From Megalopta genalis (taxonomy: Eukaryota > Arthropoda > Insecta > Hymenoptera > Halictidae), in contig NC_135014.1 of NCBI RefSeq assembly GCF_051020955.1, forward strand, positions 39,016,742 through 39,080,741: a stretch of 64,000 bases of DNA, given 5' to 3'. Below, piece by piece: positions 35,816 through 47,817 of this stretch. The notes beneath the pieces are model-generated. The model had not been told where the DNA came from. It saw only the letters and a program-made list of their open reading frames with translations, and made no database searches. The position numbers and the translations under genes were made by a program. Within the stretch, counting starts at the first letter, position 1. Each line of letters begins with the position of its first letter.

Positions 35816-36210
35816 CATGTCTACATGTGAAAAGACGGTTCACCCCTTTCGTTTTCGATAGATCCAGCAGTTCCGGGCGTACAAAACCATCGGAACATTT
35901 GCAAACGGATCCATCGAGGTTGTCGTCGTCACCCGTGAAAAAGTATCTCACGGACCGTGGAATTGAAATTTGCCGGAGTTCGATGGCTTTCACGCGGTTT
36001 TCCTCCGTTCTCTCGACGCACGCATCGTTTCTTGCGGTTAACCCATTCATCCATCCCCGAATCTCGGAGCTTCACAATTCCTACGCAGGCCGCCGAGAAG
36101 AAAGGGTTGGACCAGCTGCACACCCACGCCGCTCTCACAAATGGACTCGTTCGACGAATTGACGTTTCTGAGTTCTCAACGTTCCTCTGGCCGGCATCTA
36201 CATAGGCCGA
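35816..36210. other. GC-rich island
   Basis: Open on both strands (111 and 82 codons +, 94 and 69 codons -), with Arg/Ser-rich translations and no recognised domain. No convincing splice pair was found. Probably a regulatory island or an untranslated exon. Confidence 0.35.
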
Positions 36211-36490
36211 AAATGATCCAGACCTTTTTGGTTGAGTACGGCCTGATGAATATGCGGAAATTGCTTTTGTTGAAACGTCCTACATTTTGTACTGCTAGCT
36301 GAAATAATGGAACTTCCAACAAATTGGTCAAGCTCATAAGATGTATTATTATTAATACCTTAAATGCGATTATTTTTATTGGGCATAATTCTTAAGAATT
36401 TTCTTTTGTTTAATCGTTTTATATTCCATACTGATGGGCACAATGATAGAACTTACAATAAATTAGTCATACTTGTAAGATCTATTGAAA
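36211..36490. other. AT-rich non-coding stretch
   Basis: GGAACTTCCAACAAATTGGTCA (about 36309) and AGAACTTACAATAAATTAGTCA (about 36448) are similar words about 140 bp apart; otherwise featureless. Confidence 0.4.
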
Positions 36491-36602
36491 TTGGATCGCG
36501 GACTTTTATACAAAGTAAAAATTCTCATCATTGATTGTAATATATATTATAATTAGATTGTGGATTTTTATGTAAAATAAAAATTCTCGTTATTGATTGC
36601 AA
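36491..36602 (-). repeat. Two tandem inverted copies of the dispersed repeat (62-bp period)
   Basis: GGACTTTTATACAAAGTAAA (36500) and GGATTTTTATGTAAAATAAA (36562) are each followed by AATTCTC.T.ATTGATTG. On the minus strand both read as the motif (ATAAAAGTCCGCGATCCAAT and ATAAAAATCCACAATCTAAT). The copy at 47818-47866 shares the same extended flank. Confidence 0.65.
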
Positions 36603-37250
36603 GATGCTGAGATTGGGATTTTGAGAAATCAAGATCGAATTAGCTACATAGATTATATGAAAAACAATGAAATTTCTAATTTAAAATTTATTAAATATGT
36701 TCTGCACACATGTTGCATTGTCTAGTTATCAAATAAAAAAATGGTACATGAATGATATTAATTTTTGAGAGTTGTCTTTATGTACGTATTTAAGGGATGA
36801 ATCAAAGGTATGTTTCATTTCTTTATATGTATATAAGATACTTTTACTGTAATATCGAATCATATCAATTGTCTCATAGCGATTACATGGAAACTAATGA
36901 AAAAAATTGTTCCTTGAAAACATGTTACATTGAACGGTTAACAAGGATTTCCTTGATAAGATAGTGTCATATTGAAATGATATATTTTACGACTTTATTT
37001 TGTCGCGTATAATTGCACGTTTCTTTCCTTTGCATTGCCAGGTGCAGAACATTTATTTCATATGTCATTATTAATAAACCTTCTTATTAAATATTTGTTT
37101 CTTTAATTTGTCCATCTTCGTATTTCATTTGCTACTGTCTACTTACAATGAAATGATAGCAACGAAAATTCTGTTATCTACGAATAATTTTTTACAAGTA
37201 ACAATTAACCAAAGCTGTCGTTTATAAACAATTAACCAAGAGAAAAGATC
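36603..37250. other. AT-rich non-coding block
   Basis: Nothing supported. Confidence 0.5.
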
Positions 37251-37690
37251 TATCCTGCGACTACAGCTGTCTCTAACGTATCAAGTTTTCTTACACCTTC
37301 CATTCTCTCTTTCCATTGTCTCTCTCCTCGAGCGATTCTACCTCTCGCTCGCTCCATTTCACCGGCAAATTGTTACGTCACAATCCTGTCAAAACTCGAT
37401 CTTCATCGTCCGATCTCGAGAGATTTCGATCGCGGGGCATAAAACATAGTGGAACACAGTTAACGTTTTTCTTTTCTCGCGATTCATCCTATTTTCAGAT
37501 AGGTACTGCATTGTTATCCCCGCTTCCTTCTTTTTACCTCACAACTTTTTACGCCGCGCGGAGGCCATTTCTTATGGGAACATTCTGTCGCTGGATGATG
37601 TCCGTCGACGTTTATTTCATTGAACAATGGATACCGTGTGTGGAACGTTTTAAACGCTACGAGTAATATGAAGCCGATGATGTTACACTC
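37251..37690. other. GC-richer island with an acceptor-like site
   Basis: A 116-codon plus frame (37316-37666) is open, Ser/Arg/Phe-rich and unrecognised. CCTATTTTCAG at 37488-37498 looks like a 3' splice site, but ATAGGTACT follows at once and no exon can be built. Confidence 0.3.
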
Positions 37691-38430
37691 CGTAACGCGT
37701 TAAACATCAAAGAAAATCCTTCCTTTAACGAAACGACGATTCTATGAGCTTGCATTTTTGTCGACGCTTCCGTTTCTATTCTATCGTATGTCATGAATAC
37801 TGTCGTGTTTTCTCGTTAACATGTAATCCTATCAATGTATGCTAATTTCATTTATTTCAATACAAATGATTTCTAATTGAAAGACATGATTACGTTTATT
37901 CGAGTCTTTAGTGCAATTTATTTCATTTACTTTTTACACATGCTTTGGAGCAATGAATTTTTATAAAAACCATTGATCCTAAATAATAATATTATGTTAT
38001 AATCCTAACAATGCTATGCCTAATTTTTGTAAAATGGCGTATGAAAATGATAAATTTTGTAAAAATCTAGTCCACTTATAGCTATATACCAGACTTGGTA
38101 TAATTATCTCAAGTATTTATGAAACAGAAAATAACGTGTTATCTTATTTTACAATTATTTCCAAGTTTGTAATCACTTTTGAAATAACATTGTTCGAAAT
38201 ATTATTTGAAATATTATTTGAAATATTGTTCGAGATAACACGAAATAACATCTTTTTTATAATTATTCGTGATAATATTTCAAATAACGTGACGTGAAAA
38301 GTGATTCACAAGCATGGAAATAACTAGAAAACAAAATAACATGTTTTATGAAACAATATTTAATACAATATCATTTTAAATGTGCCCGAGTCACCTATAT
38401 ACACACATTGTTCGACTCGTTTAAGCTTAT
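37691..38430. other. AT-rich block with a motif copy and a 12-bp tandem repeat
   Basis: TTTGTAAAAATCTAGTCCAC at 38056 is a diverged dispersed-motif copy. GAAATATTATTT is repeated about three times at 38196-38230. The rest is featureless. Confidence 0.5.
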
Positions 38431-38900
38431 CGTAGCACACAGGAAAAATGTAAAATAAGGATACGTGTCGGCGGGCATCCACGTATAGCTTTCGAGGAAG
38501 GAAAAAAATCGTAAAAGTAAATAGATGGATCGGAGAGGCCGTGTTGGGAGAAAAGTCTCCACCACAGGAGGTCGTCGGTCACCGAGTGAAAATAATTAAT
38601 ACAGCTCGTTATGTAGCAGCCGTACCGACGTGGTGCGTAAACTGGACGGCATAAGACGGTTCCGACTTCTTTTGTCTCACCGGGGAAGATCTCGTAATCC
38701 ACTTTCCAGCGGGAAAGAAGCCGCCGGTGAATAATTAGGTGTGCTCACGGCAGGCGCCGGACTTTCGTTAAATGAATCTTTACAAATGGGCAGGTGAACA
38801 CGCGTGTCGACCGACCAATTGATTTCTAACCTTTTACCTTCGATAGACTGATTATCTTGTAGCGGCAGAACACGACGGATTATTGGAACCCATAATGGGA
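38431..38900. other. GC-rich island
   Basis: The 91-codon minus frame (38427-38702) is unrecognised. TAAT-core words occur beside GC-rich sequence (AAAATAATTAATACAGC, GAATAATTAGGTG). Candidate regulatory sequence. Confidence 0.3.
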
Positions 38901-39240
38901 ATAGTTTTTTTTAATGAAGACTTAACAGCAAGATTTTAATCTACATTTCGGTGTGTCGATATGTTTCGTTGAATATTTATTACTACGTTCATCGTATTAA
39001 TTATAACATGAGGTGTATATTATACATTATATATTCGGTATTATATTAATTATAATTAATAGAATATCTATTACATTAATTATGATTAATAGAATATTTA
39101 TTATAATGTTCATATAGTAATTATAATACAAACTTTATTATAATAACCTTATCATAAGCCGTACGTATAATGTCAAAACTAGACTAACTAGTAAAACGAG
39201 ACTAATGAAGTTTTCCGTTAATAATTTTAGTGGAGTCAAA
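38901..39240. repeat. A/T-rich block with a two-copy 33-bp tandem repeat
   Basis: ATTAATTATAATTAATAGAA (about 39043) and ATTAATTATGATTAATAGAA (about 39076) start two consecutive units ending TATCTATTAC / TATTTATTAT. Confidence 0.7.
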
Positions 39241-39254
39241 ATAATGCTTTGACC

Positions 39255-39343
39255 TTTTATGATTCCTTTAATGTTCCAACTGATTTAAATTGTAATCATA
39301 CAATTTTGTTATAAATGTATATAAACCGCAGTCTAATAATAAT
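39255..39343 (+). repeat. Dispersed CCGCAGTCTA-family repeat copy with long flank
   Basis: ATGTATATAAACCGCAGTCT then AATAATAATAAAC. The upstream 60 bp (TTTAATGTTCCAACTGATTT, CATACAATTTTGTTATAAAT) align loosely with the corresponding flanks at 7580 and 17590. Confidence 0.55.
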
Positions 39344-40266
39344 AAACGAGGTTTATCAAGAATTACTATTTTGATTACAATTGATAGAGTTAAATTAGAA
39401 TTATGATGTTGATCCTCAATTGTTGATTCAGATTTGAATTTTCAAGATAAGATACCAGTAATTCATTATATTAATTAATAACAAGAAAATTTGTTAATGT
39501 TCGTTTACACAATTCTTATATTTAGTTCTATCTCGATGATTGAATATTTACCACGACGGTAAATTATTTTCTTTACACGTTCACTTTTTGAATCTTGGAG
39601 TATCTTTTGGCCGTGGGAAAACTAAAAACCAGCAACGATTCCGGAAGAATGCTTAGAAATCTTGCCTGCATGTAGGTTTCATATTTTCCCACGAATAGTT
39701 CATTCTTCACCAAAAATCTACCTGGAAAACGTCACGCTTCAAGATTTGCATACGCATCGTTCGGTCTTTGAGGACATTCAACTTCCTTCTCAGTCGAATT
39801 CTTAAACTTATAATCGAAGAAAATTCAATAATCATTGTTGTAAAATGTTTCCAGAAACCGACATTTTTATAATCAAATTAAATGCATTAAATATTAAAGA
39901 TTTTAATTTCACAATTGTAGATTGAATTAGTTTGATATTCGATATTGTACAAAATGGTAAAAGGATAAGTAATTCGATCTACAATTCCTAAATTACAATC
40001 TTCATTTGAGCGAACTAAATTACAAATACTCAAATATGAGATACATTTTGAATAACTTTATTCCAAAAAATACGTTTGTGTTACATACTATAAAGTCCAA
40101 ATTATTCCGATAATATTATTATTACTTACTTTGCCATAATGCTTGTCTTTTTGCTTAGGGTGACTTTCGGTTTACAAACTACATACATTATACATTACGT
40201 ATACACGTATTACGGATTATGTACAATAAAAAGGACGCAGTAAAGATTTATCGAAATTTATATTTG
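39344..40266. other. AT-rich non-coding block
   Basis: Nothing supported. Confidence 0.5.
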
Positions 40267-40567
40267 GAATGTAATGGGAAATTAATAAAAAATAAAGTAT
40301 TTGTATATAAAAGCAATGTTTATTTTCAATATCCTATCACTTAACTGTTTAAAATTACAACTTCGAGAATGCTCAAGAATAAGAAGAAAGCATTAAATGT
40401 TAAAGGGCAGTAGCGCAGTACAGCACTATTGTTCTGTTTATCTAATTTTCTGTTTAGAATATGACAGGAATTTAATGAAGAATAAAGTGATCGTTTATAA
40501 AAGCAATGCACATTTACAATATTCCTTCAATTAGTTTACAATTACAACTTCGCAGAGCACAGTTAAG
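40267..40567 (+). repeat. Tandem duplication, 190-bp period
   Basis: 40267-40378 and 40456-40567 share GGAATTTAATGAAGAATAAAG / GGGAAATTAATAAAAAATAAAG, TATAAAAGCAATG, CAATATCCT / CAATATTCCT and AAATTACAACTTCG in order. Identity is moderate, so the duplication is old. Confidence 0.8.
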
Positions 40568-41100
40568 TAAGATCAAATCTCGCGCGAGGATAAAGGTCTG
40601 GAATTTCTTCTTTTGGACAGTGAATGCTCAGACTTTTAACAGAAATAACATTGGTCGGCAACCGCAAACCCCGCTAAATGAACACCGTGATACATGCGAA
40701 ACACGAGACGGCTTGTTCTACCATGTAACGCAGAAAAGTGGCTGCAGGACGAAACAAAAAGTCTTTTGGAAATTTCCATAATTCTAAGGAAAGGAAAGGT
40801 TAGGAAGCCTTTCCACGGGAAAGAAGAAAAGAATATAATGAGCCGAGAAAAAAGGTGTTTTGGTATTCCCGTCGCGATAGCTTCGGAGGAATCCTCCTTT
40901 TTTCGCATCTGAGAAACTTTGCATATCTCGTCGGCTGTCGACAGGGCTGAACGTTAATCGTCTAATCTCGAGGGAGGGAGGCACGCGCGCGAAATTATTT
41001 ATTTGCGTCTGACTTGAAGAGGACCCTGAAGGCGAACCACAGGGCTTCGAAGAACTTTCTACGAACAGCGAGGCGACTTAATCCCATCGCACGATAGAAT
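40568..41100. other. GC-richer island
   Basis: Frames of 91 and 72 codons (+) and 90 and 66 codons (-) overlap. None is recognised. GGAAAGGAAAGG/AGGAAGCC purine words occur at about 40791-40810. Confidence 0.35.
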
Positions 41101-42080
41101 AGGCATCAGATTTTTATTAATATAAAAGATATCTAAAAAATAATTCTATGTGATTCTATTTGAAAAGTTTTTGCAACGTGATGTTATTTAAAAAGTATTT
41201 GTGACATGATTTCATTTAAGAACGTTCAATGTAATTCTATTACAACAAAATTTAATACTATAGATGTGTACGTCTGTATGTCGATATATTATGTATGCAT
41301 TCATGTATGTTCCTACATGTAAGTACATATGTATCTATGTGAATGTCTATGAATATTTATGAATATGTATTTATATGGATTTGTGTACGTAGATGTATAT
41401 ATTATAGATGTATGCAGACGTATGTAGACGTATGCATATGTTTGTAGAATTATGTATATAATAAAGCTCAATCTAATACTAAAAATTTAACTTTTCATAA
41501 GATTGTATTATTTGCTAACTGATAAGAATAAATTGTACGATCTAATATATGTATATGTATAAATAATAATGGTTGAAGCAGTTGTTAATGACTCCATTAT
41601 TAATGTGACCTCTTCGTAGTAAATTCAAAAATAAACAAAAATTAAATGCGATTCATAACTAAGACTTAAATAAATTTAACTGAAATCTATTTAAATTTGT
41701 TGTTATATGTTTATACATTTATTATTTAAATATTCAAGCCAGAATGCTTCTTCAAAGAGGCGAATTCGAATTCGTAATGACTAAAAAAACTAAAAATTTA
41801 ATGTTACTTTTCGTATTATTCTAGTTAATTTTTAAAAAATAATGTTTTAGACATTGTAAACCAGACCGCTCAACATCTGAAGAAAAAGAGACATCTGGTC
41901 TAATTTCAAAAAAGTTATTCCGTTTTGAAATGTGTGCAAATATTTGAGACAGTCACTGTAGATTACAAGAGCAATTTGTGTACGATAATGATTGAAACGT
42001 TGCAATTGCTGGATGTTAGACATTCGCGAATTTCTGCGTTTGCCGTCTTCGTCGCGTTTAAGTATTCGTAACAGCGAATT
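41101..42080. other. AT-rich block with degenerate TATG/TACG repeats
   Basis: 41265-41462 is dominated by TATGTA, TACGTA and GTATGCA words without a fixed period. The remainder is featureless A/T-rich sequence. Confidence 0.6.
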
Positions 42081-42109
42081 CAATGAATGCTGGAGTGGTT
42101 CCTTGCTTG

Positions 42110-42285
42110 GACACTTTCGACGATTCCCGTTGCGACATATCGGTGGTGGGGTTTCGACAATTTCTTGGCAGGTGCCCCAGCTGCCCGTAATTGAAACGGG
42201 TACCGTCGCGTCGCATCGTCTCGGTTTAGGACAATATCCACACATCTGTCCGGAGCATTACAATTGTAGCACATAGTCTCACGGC
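42110..42285 (-). pseudogene. Gag-type CCHC zinc-knuckle relic
   Basis: On the minus strand three frames carry consecutive parts of a two-knuckle block. One frame reads MCYNCNAPDR (42274-42245), a second MCGYCPKPRRCD (42245-42210), and a third FNYGQLGHLPRNCRN (about 42195-42151). The last keeps the C-x2-C-x4-H-x4-C layout with the first two Cys replaced by Arg and Tyr. Spacing across the first frame break also fits a knuckle. Retrotransposon Gag proteins (and ORF1 of some LINEs) carry such paired knuckles in a nucleocapsid role, binding RNA. The frame breaks and lost ligands show a dead copy. No protease, reverse transcriptase or LTR was found alongside, so the element type is undecided. Confidence 0.65.
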
Positions 42286-42644
42286 TTGGAAAATCATTGT
42301 TTGCTCTGAGGATTCAGTGCGCTTTTCTTCAAGTTACCATTACGCCTTGACAATTTGATTTGCTCTAATCGGCGCCGAAGAAATATTCCGAAGAAATTCC
42401 GGTTCACCTTTGTGGTTTCTTGTGGATCAGAAATTGCGCAGATTTTTAGAGTACAGCTGCACTAAAACTTGTTCTCTTATACAGGAGAAGTGAAGAGTTA
42501 GCTTTTAACGTATCGGACATTTTCATCGTGGTACAATGCAATTGATTTGTTTTTCTTGTTTCGTAGCTTGTTTATCATTCTACCCCGATTGCCAGTTGCT
42601 TTTTGCTATGATGCGTTTAAGCGTTTTTGTAAGCTGCTGGCACG
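42286..42644. other. Mixed block upstream (minus sense) of the Gag relic
   Basis: May contain the more N-terminal part of the same Gag-like sequence, but no recognisable motif survives. Otherwise nothing is supported. Confidence 0.3.
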
Positions 42645-42958
42645 TACTGGGTGTCACAAAATTTCCTACACCCTAGCTTTAGTGGATATTGACATAACTT
42701 GCTGTAACTTTGACCTTGGCCTAGAAAATCAAAGGATAAAAGCCGAAAATTTTTGTTTCGTTTAAATAAATTACATTATCCATTTACAGAAATTTACGTG
42801 AATGTAAATTATGCAAAGTTAACTTTCGTGATGAGTGAAATATAATACAAAGAAGAAAATATTGATAGAAGAACAAAATTTTTCAATTTCAGATCTTCAA
42901 TTTTTAAGGTCAATGTCAATTTTGTGGTAAGCTATAATTTGGAGACATCCTGTACAGT
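42645..42958. mobile_element. 314-bp inverted-repeat element, mariner-like ends
   Basis: The left end reads TACTGGGTGTCACAAAATTT and the right end, on the minus strand, ACTGTACAGGATGTCTCCAA then ATTATAGCTTACC. Deeper in, both arms carry GACCTT (left TGTAACTTTGACCTTGG, right minus TTGACATTGACCTTAAA) followed by an A-rich GAAAATCAAAG / AAAAATTGAAG word. This is an imperfect but long inverted repeat typical of non-autonomous mariner-like elements. A 72-codon frame (42547-42765) enters the left arm by chance. Confidence 0.6.
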
Positions 42959-43008
42959 GGACGATCAAATAATTAGGGCCACTTTCATGAATTAGTGAGT
43001 TTACAATA

Positions 43009-43136
43009 AAAGAATTTGAAGAATATGAAAAATTTGAAGAATGTGAAGAATTTTAAGAATTTTAAGAACTTGATGAATTTGAAGAATTTAGAAAATTTGA
43101 AGAATTTAGAGAATTTGATGAAATTTAAGAATTTAT
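43009..43136. repeat. GAAGAATTT minisatellite (9- to 10-bp units)
   Basis: About a dozen imperfect units of GAAGAATTT, GAAGAATTTA and GATGAATTT, in about 125 bp. Confidence 0.85.
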
Positions 43137-44480
43137 TAGCTCTTAAATGAATGCATAGTTGCACGGAATTTGTCGTATTATGGCTCTAATAATTGGATCG
43201 CATAGTATAAGTGCGGAGGTTGGACAAAATTGTGCAATGTATACACATTTTGTTCCATGTAACCGTAATTCCGCGTAATCGCGGTCGCGTAATGCTATCG
43301 TCGTGTAGTTCAAAGATTACGGTCGGTTACTTCCGAGAAAGGGGCGAGTTTATAGTAATCTTATGGATTTTGCAGGTTCCTAGACTCGTGCTTTATCATG
43401 TGTCCTGTCGTAATCTCAAACTTGTCACATGTCTGCAATTCCTCTTTTCGCAGACAATTTCCGTTAATCAATTTTAACACCAGAACTACCTAAATCGTTA
43501 AAATGACTTCAGATTATTTATTTTATAATTATCGGGAATGCAAAAAATTGTTTTGTCGAGAATCATACTTTATTAATTTGTTAAATGTACTATCATAAAA
43601 TTTCAAACAATATTTTGACGCATATCTTTTCAAATCGATTCTTCTCATTCATTCATTCGATTATTCAATACATTGACTCTCCCATTTTTATCACATCATT
43701 CGATTATTATACTATTTTACAATAAAAATAATCCCGTTGTTTTCGTAGACAATTACTGGATTTATCTATTCATTCAAATATATTTTGTAATAAAAATTGT
43801 ACAATATTTTGATAAATGAGGTCTTATTATTTTTAAAAGGAAATCGAAATTAGTCACTTATAGTTTTCTATTATTAAAACTGTTTATTCAAGCTCTTTTT
43901 ATTTTCTAACATCTGACATGAAATAGTAGACGTAAATTATTACAAAGTTTATATTATAAATATGCAAAAAAAATTACACTTCACGCTCCCTTTTTGGAAG
44001 GAGAAAATCAACTTTTGTATATAAACTACTTATTGATTAACTTCAGTGCTAAATCCATTCTCAGAACGTACACATTGTAAAATATTAATTTGTTTCTTTG
44101 CATTAGGTAACATTAGTAACTGCATTATTATACATTGCACTGAATGAAAATATTGAGATTCAAAAGTGTCTAACGCAAATTGTAGGAACAATTAATAAGA
44201 TAAATAAAAGAACGATATACAATTTTTAGACTACTCGTAGATTTTCTCGTAAACAATATTACTGCAGCAAAAGATTAATTTGAGATTAATTTCTTAAAAA
44301 TTTGCTGATGCAACAGCATTATAGTCACGTTGTATATATGTATGTGTATGTACGTTGGTATTACTATATATGTATATATTCCATTTTCTTCGATGTGGCT
44401 TTCACTTCAGATTCGATTAAGCCAATACATAACTGTGAAATTTTAGTAAAGAACACGTATATGTATACATACCCTTCGAC
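43137..44480. other. Mostly AT-rich block
   Basis: 43211-43480 is slightly GC-richer with an 88-codon plus frame of no recognised family. TTAACACCAGAACTACC at 43475 may be another solo TTAA-type end. The rest is featureless. Confidence 0.4.
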
Positions 44481-45329
44481 GAAATAAGGAAGAGATGAGA
44501 AAACTTGTGAACGGGGACGCGTGTAGTTACCGTAAGAAGCGTGAAAGAGAAACGTTTGCGGAGAAAGATAAGAAGAAAAAGTCCGACGTACATTTATTAT
44601 TAGATGGCGCGTGGCAAGGTGTCACCACCTTGGCCTCGAGATGGGGAGGAGAGGAGATAACGGAAGAAGCGAACAACGATGGATCTGATCCAATATTTTC
44701 CGAAAAATCTAAACAACTCCGTATTCCTACATTTTACAAATTGAATATTTCTATAATATTAATATGATTATGTTAATGTTTATTCGAACATTATTACTAT
44801 GGTAATTCTAGATAACGAACAAAGAAAAATTCAATTAAAATGCAAAATTAAATAGTTATTATTAGAATGTAAAAGTTACTGGCTTACTTCAAAATTCGAA
44901 TAACATTTCATTAATTTAAATAATATTCGAAATAATATTTTCCGTGAACTCAGTGTTGCTTAATTTTAATAATTTGTAAATGTTGTAACAAAAATTTTTG
45001 TACGAAAAATGTCGCAGGCCAAGGACAATTACATTGTTGAATCATTTTCAAGCGTTCCAAATTTTATAAAATTTTGAAACAATAACTGTTATACAATTTT
45101 TAAATATGGGATTACCTTTTACGACACAGTAATTATTTTAGAGATGCCAGAGGAACATGATTAAATAAAATAAATTACAACAAACAATGAATACAAATTT
45201 TCTATTCATACTTCTTATAATATTTCAGTTACAATATAATAGGTAGAGACAATATCTTTTTAATAAAACATTTTCGGACACAAGTTTATATAAACATTTT
45301 TCTCCTATTCGATCTCAGTAACACGTAGT
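44481..45329. other. Short purine-rich patch, then AT-rich
   Basis: The 90-codon plus frame (44495-44767) is Lys/Glu/Arg-rich because of a purine-rich stretch (GAAAGATAAGAAGAAAAAG) and is unrecognised. Confidence 0.35.
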
Positions 45330-45365
45330 ATAAGTTTGGTCCCAAGCTTTCTAGACATCCTGTAT
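45330..45365. mobile_element. Mariner-like terminal fragment
   Basis: GTCCCAAGCTTTCTAGACATCCTGTATA resembles the ACATCCTGTACAGT end at 42945-42958; only the end is recognisable. Confidence 0.35.
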
Positions 45366-45445
45366 ATAATACAATAATATTATATATCTTTTTCTTCTCA
45401 ACATATTTTGTCGGAACTAGATTTTTAAGTAACAATATTTATACT

Positions 45446-45486
45446 CTGGGTCAAAATTGACCCGAGCCCCGCCGTCCGTGTGTTAA
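45446..45486 (-). mobile_element. TTAA-type transposon end with internal palindrome
   Basis: On the minus strand TTAACACACGGACGGCGGGG leads into GGGTCAATTTTGACCC, a perfect palindrome-like inverted repeat (45448-45463). TTAA plus a GC-rich start fits the other solo ends in the window. Confidence 0.45.
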
Positions 45487-46020
45487 GAATAATCGAACGA
45501 TATTCCGTCCGAGAGTAAACAGCTTAAAACCGTTCCGCCGTTGGACGTTAACACGCTGGTATTTACAGTATAATATTTGCGAAGAATCGATATTTTCTTT
45601 TTCAGATAGCGATAATGCGCGCGTGGGCGTACTGACAAGCACGTGTTTCTTATTCCCGGTGCATCCGCTAGAAAGGACAAGCTGACCAAGCGCCAGTTGC
45701 ACAGGCTGCGCGCAATTCGTGTGGGATTTACTAATTTCTGGAAGGACTGGAGTGCCACGAGAACTCTATCGGGGATCTTGTCACGAATGTCCGATGGCAT
45801 CTCAACCACGGTAGCTGTTGTTTGTGCCCAAGCGAAACCGGCAGTCTCTCAACCAGTGCGGTGAGTGCTACCCATCGACAGGCCTCTCGACTGAAGTTTC
45901 AATTTCGCCTGATTCAAACGCGACCCTCCGCTTAGGATTCGTGGCAGATTTTCTCAAACGCTGCTCTACCATCAACGCTGTTGCATCTCACGATGACTCT
46001 TCTCCTTCGGACGAATGATT
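45487..46020 (-). other. GC-rich island, doubtful LINE reverse-transcriptase fragment
   Basis: The minus strand is open from about 45848 to 45483. It contains SDIRDKIPDRVLVAL followed by an Arg-Leu-Val stretch NWRLVSLSF. This loosely resembles the segment before the first reverse-transcriptase motif in R1/jockey-type LINEs (...IP.RV...., then W..ARLVLL.K). Catalytic residues are not covered. Overlapping plus frames (73 and 66 codons) are equally open, so this may be no more than a GC island. Confidence 0.22.
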
Positions 46021-47817
46021 TAGTGGTCGAATATTCATGCGCTCTAAATTTACTCGTTTATCTGCCAAATGCTTAGAAATAGATTTTTGAATGACTACAG
46101 TGCCCAAAATTTCCATAAAGCCACCTGATATTTTGTTGAAATCTTATAATTATTCCATAGCAAAGAAAAAATAGTGCATGAATAACGGTTTAGAATTAAT
46201 ACAAGAAACTATATAGAGAGAGAGGTGCATGATTACATTCAGAGATATAATATTTATTTATACAAAAATGTAAATTCATCTATTTTATCAAAAAGCAGGG
46301 GCGAAATTGCCATAAAGACACACGTAGTCCAATAATTATAAATAAATTCGGTTCTGTCATTCTAATCCCTTTTAATGCTTTCGGTTTATTGTTAAATAGT
46401 CATCTCAAAAGAAACTGTTATGTTATATTAACTCAAATATTTTGTTGAATTATGAATGAAACTGTTGTCACTTTTGAACAAAATTTTAAGAAATTCTTAA
46501 CTGTTGAACTTTGATTTTAAAATGGTTAGCAGACAATTGTTTCGAGATAAAGAGTCAATGTGTTTACTGTCAAATTCATTTACACGGAAATCAGAAAATT
46601 GAAGCAATTTTTTTAGTGAAATGATTATTGAAAATCACGGTATTTTTTTAATGCTTTTTTAATTTTTTAACATCATGAGGAGTCCGAACTGAATTGTGTC
46701 GGAATTGTGACTGAATTGCGTCACGAAAATTGTTTAAGGATCTTATTAAAAAATGATGGATTTTAAATTGATAATGTAACAATAGAATATTAATTGAGAA
46801 TTCCTATTACATTTGATACGTCAATAAATATAATACAATTGATCTTTACTACTAAATAGAATACTTAGAAAAATAAAGGTATGTATAATAAATTCACCTA
46901 GGCAGTCAATGATGGAAAAATCTTTATATTAAACAATGCATACGTATTATAAGAACTGAACTTCACGATATTAATCTTCACGATATAATCTTTAAATTGC
47001 TGGATAAGAATCGAATAATTAGTTGAAGACGCTGCACTCGGCGTGTAATTTATAAAGGCAATTTGGTTTTACCGTTTCGTATAAATTTTTAGGTCAAAGA
47101 ATGTTTATTGTATCTGGAAAGATTTTAATGAAATGAACAGTATAATTACTGTAATTTCGTAATATCTGAACGTGTAATTTAACTTTACGCACGCGCATCA
47201 CGAAACAAAAATGTTGTACGTTTTACAATTACCGTTTGTACACATTTTCAAAATTTACAGTATTTTGGAAATAAATCTCAAAATAGCGGTGTATATTTTA
47301 TTTGAAATGAGTAAGTCAACGTTTATCGGTTAAAACGATTTCGAATATCTATTGACGGGAACTAAGTGCGACAAAACGTCGTGTGCACACAGCAAAGTGT
47401 CACTTCGTTAACATTTTCGGGAACACAGCGAAGACTATGAAAGCACCTTGCATAAGCTATTCGTAGCCGAAGGCGCTGATTTGTATCTCTCCGTTTAATA
47501 CAGAAATTATATGCAATCTCGGCAAATTATCGACGTGAATGCTAAGGGAACGAAGATGCCAGCGTGCGATTACTGTGCCGATGAAAGATATTTAGTAAAT
47601 ACTTCAACAGAATCAAAAAATCTTCCTTAGATGCGAGAATTATCGAATTATGCGATGTGTTTTATTAATTAAGTGTTACTCGCAAATTGTTAAGCAAGTT
47701 TAGGAAAGTTAATGTCAGGCGGATTTTTTATTCGTTACGTAGTAGAAACATCGCTTATTTTCATCGATTATTCTACGACTGAAAAAAGATACTTCTAATG
47801 TGTATTCATTATCATAA
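46021..47817. other. AT-rich non-coding block
   Basis: Nothing supported; AGAGAGAGAGG at about 46216 is the only simple repeat. Confidence 0.5.

Noticed and set aside
41265..41462. TATG/TACG-rich stretch as a structured satellite
   Set aside because: No fixed period; degenerate simple sequence.
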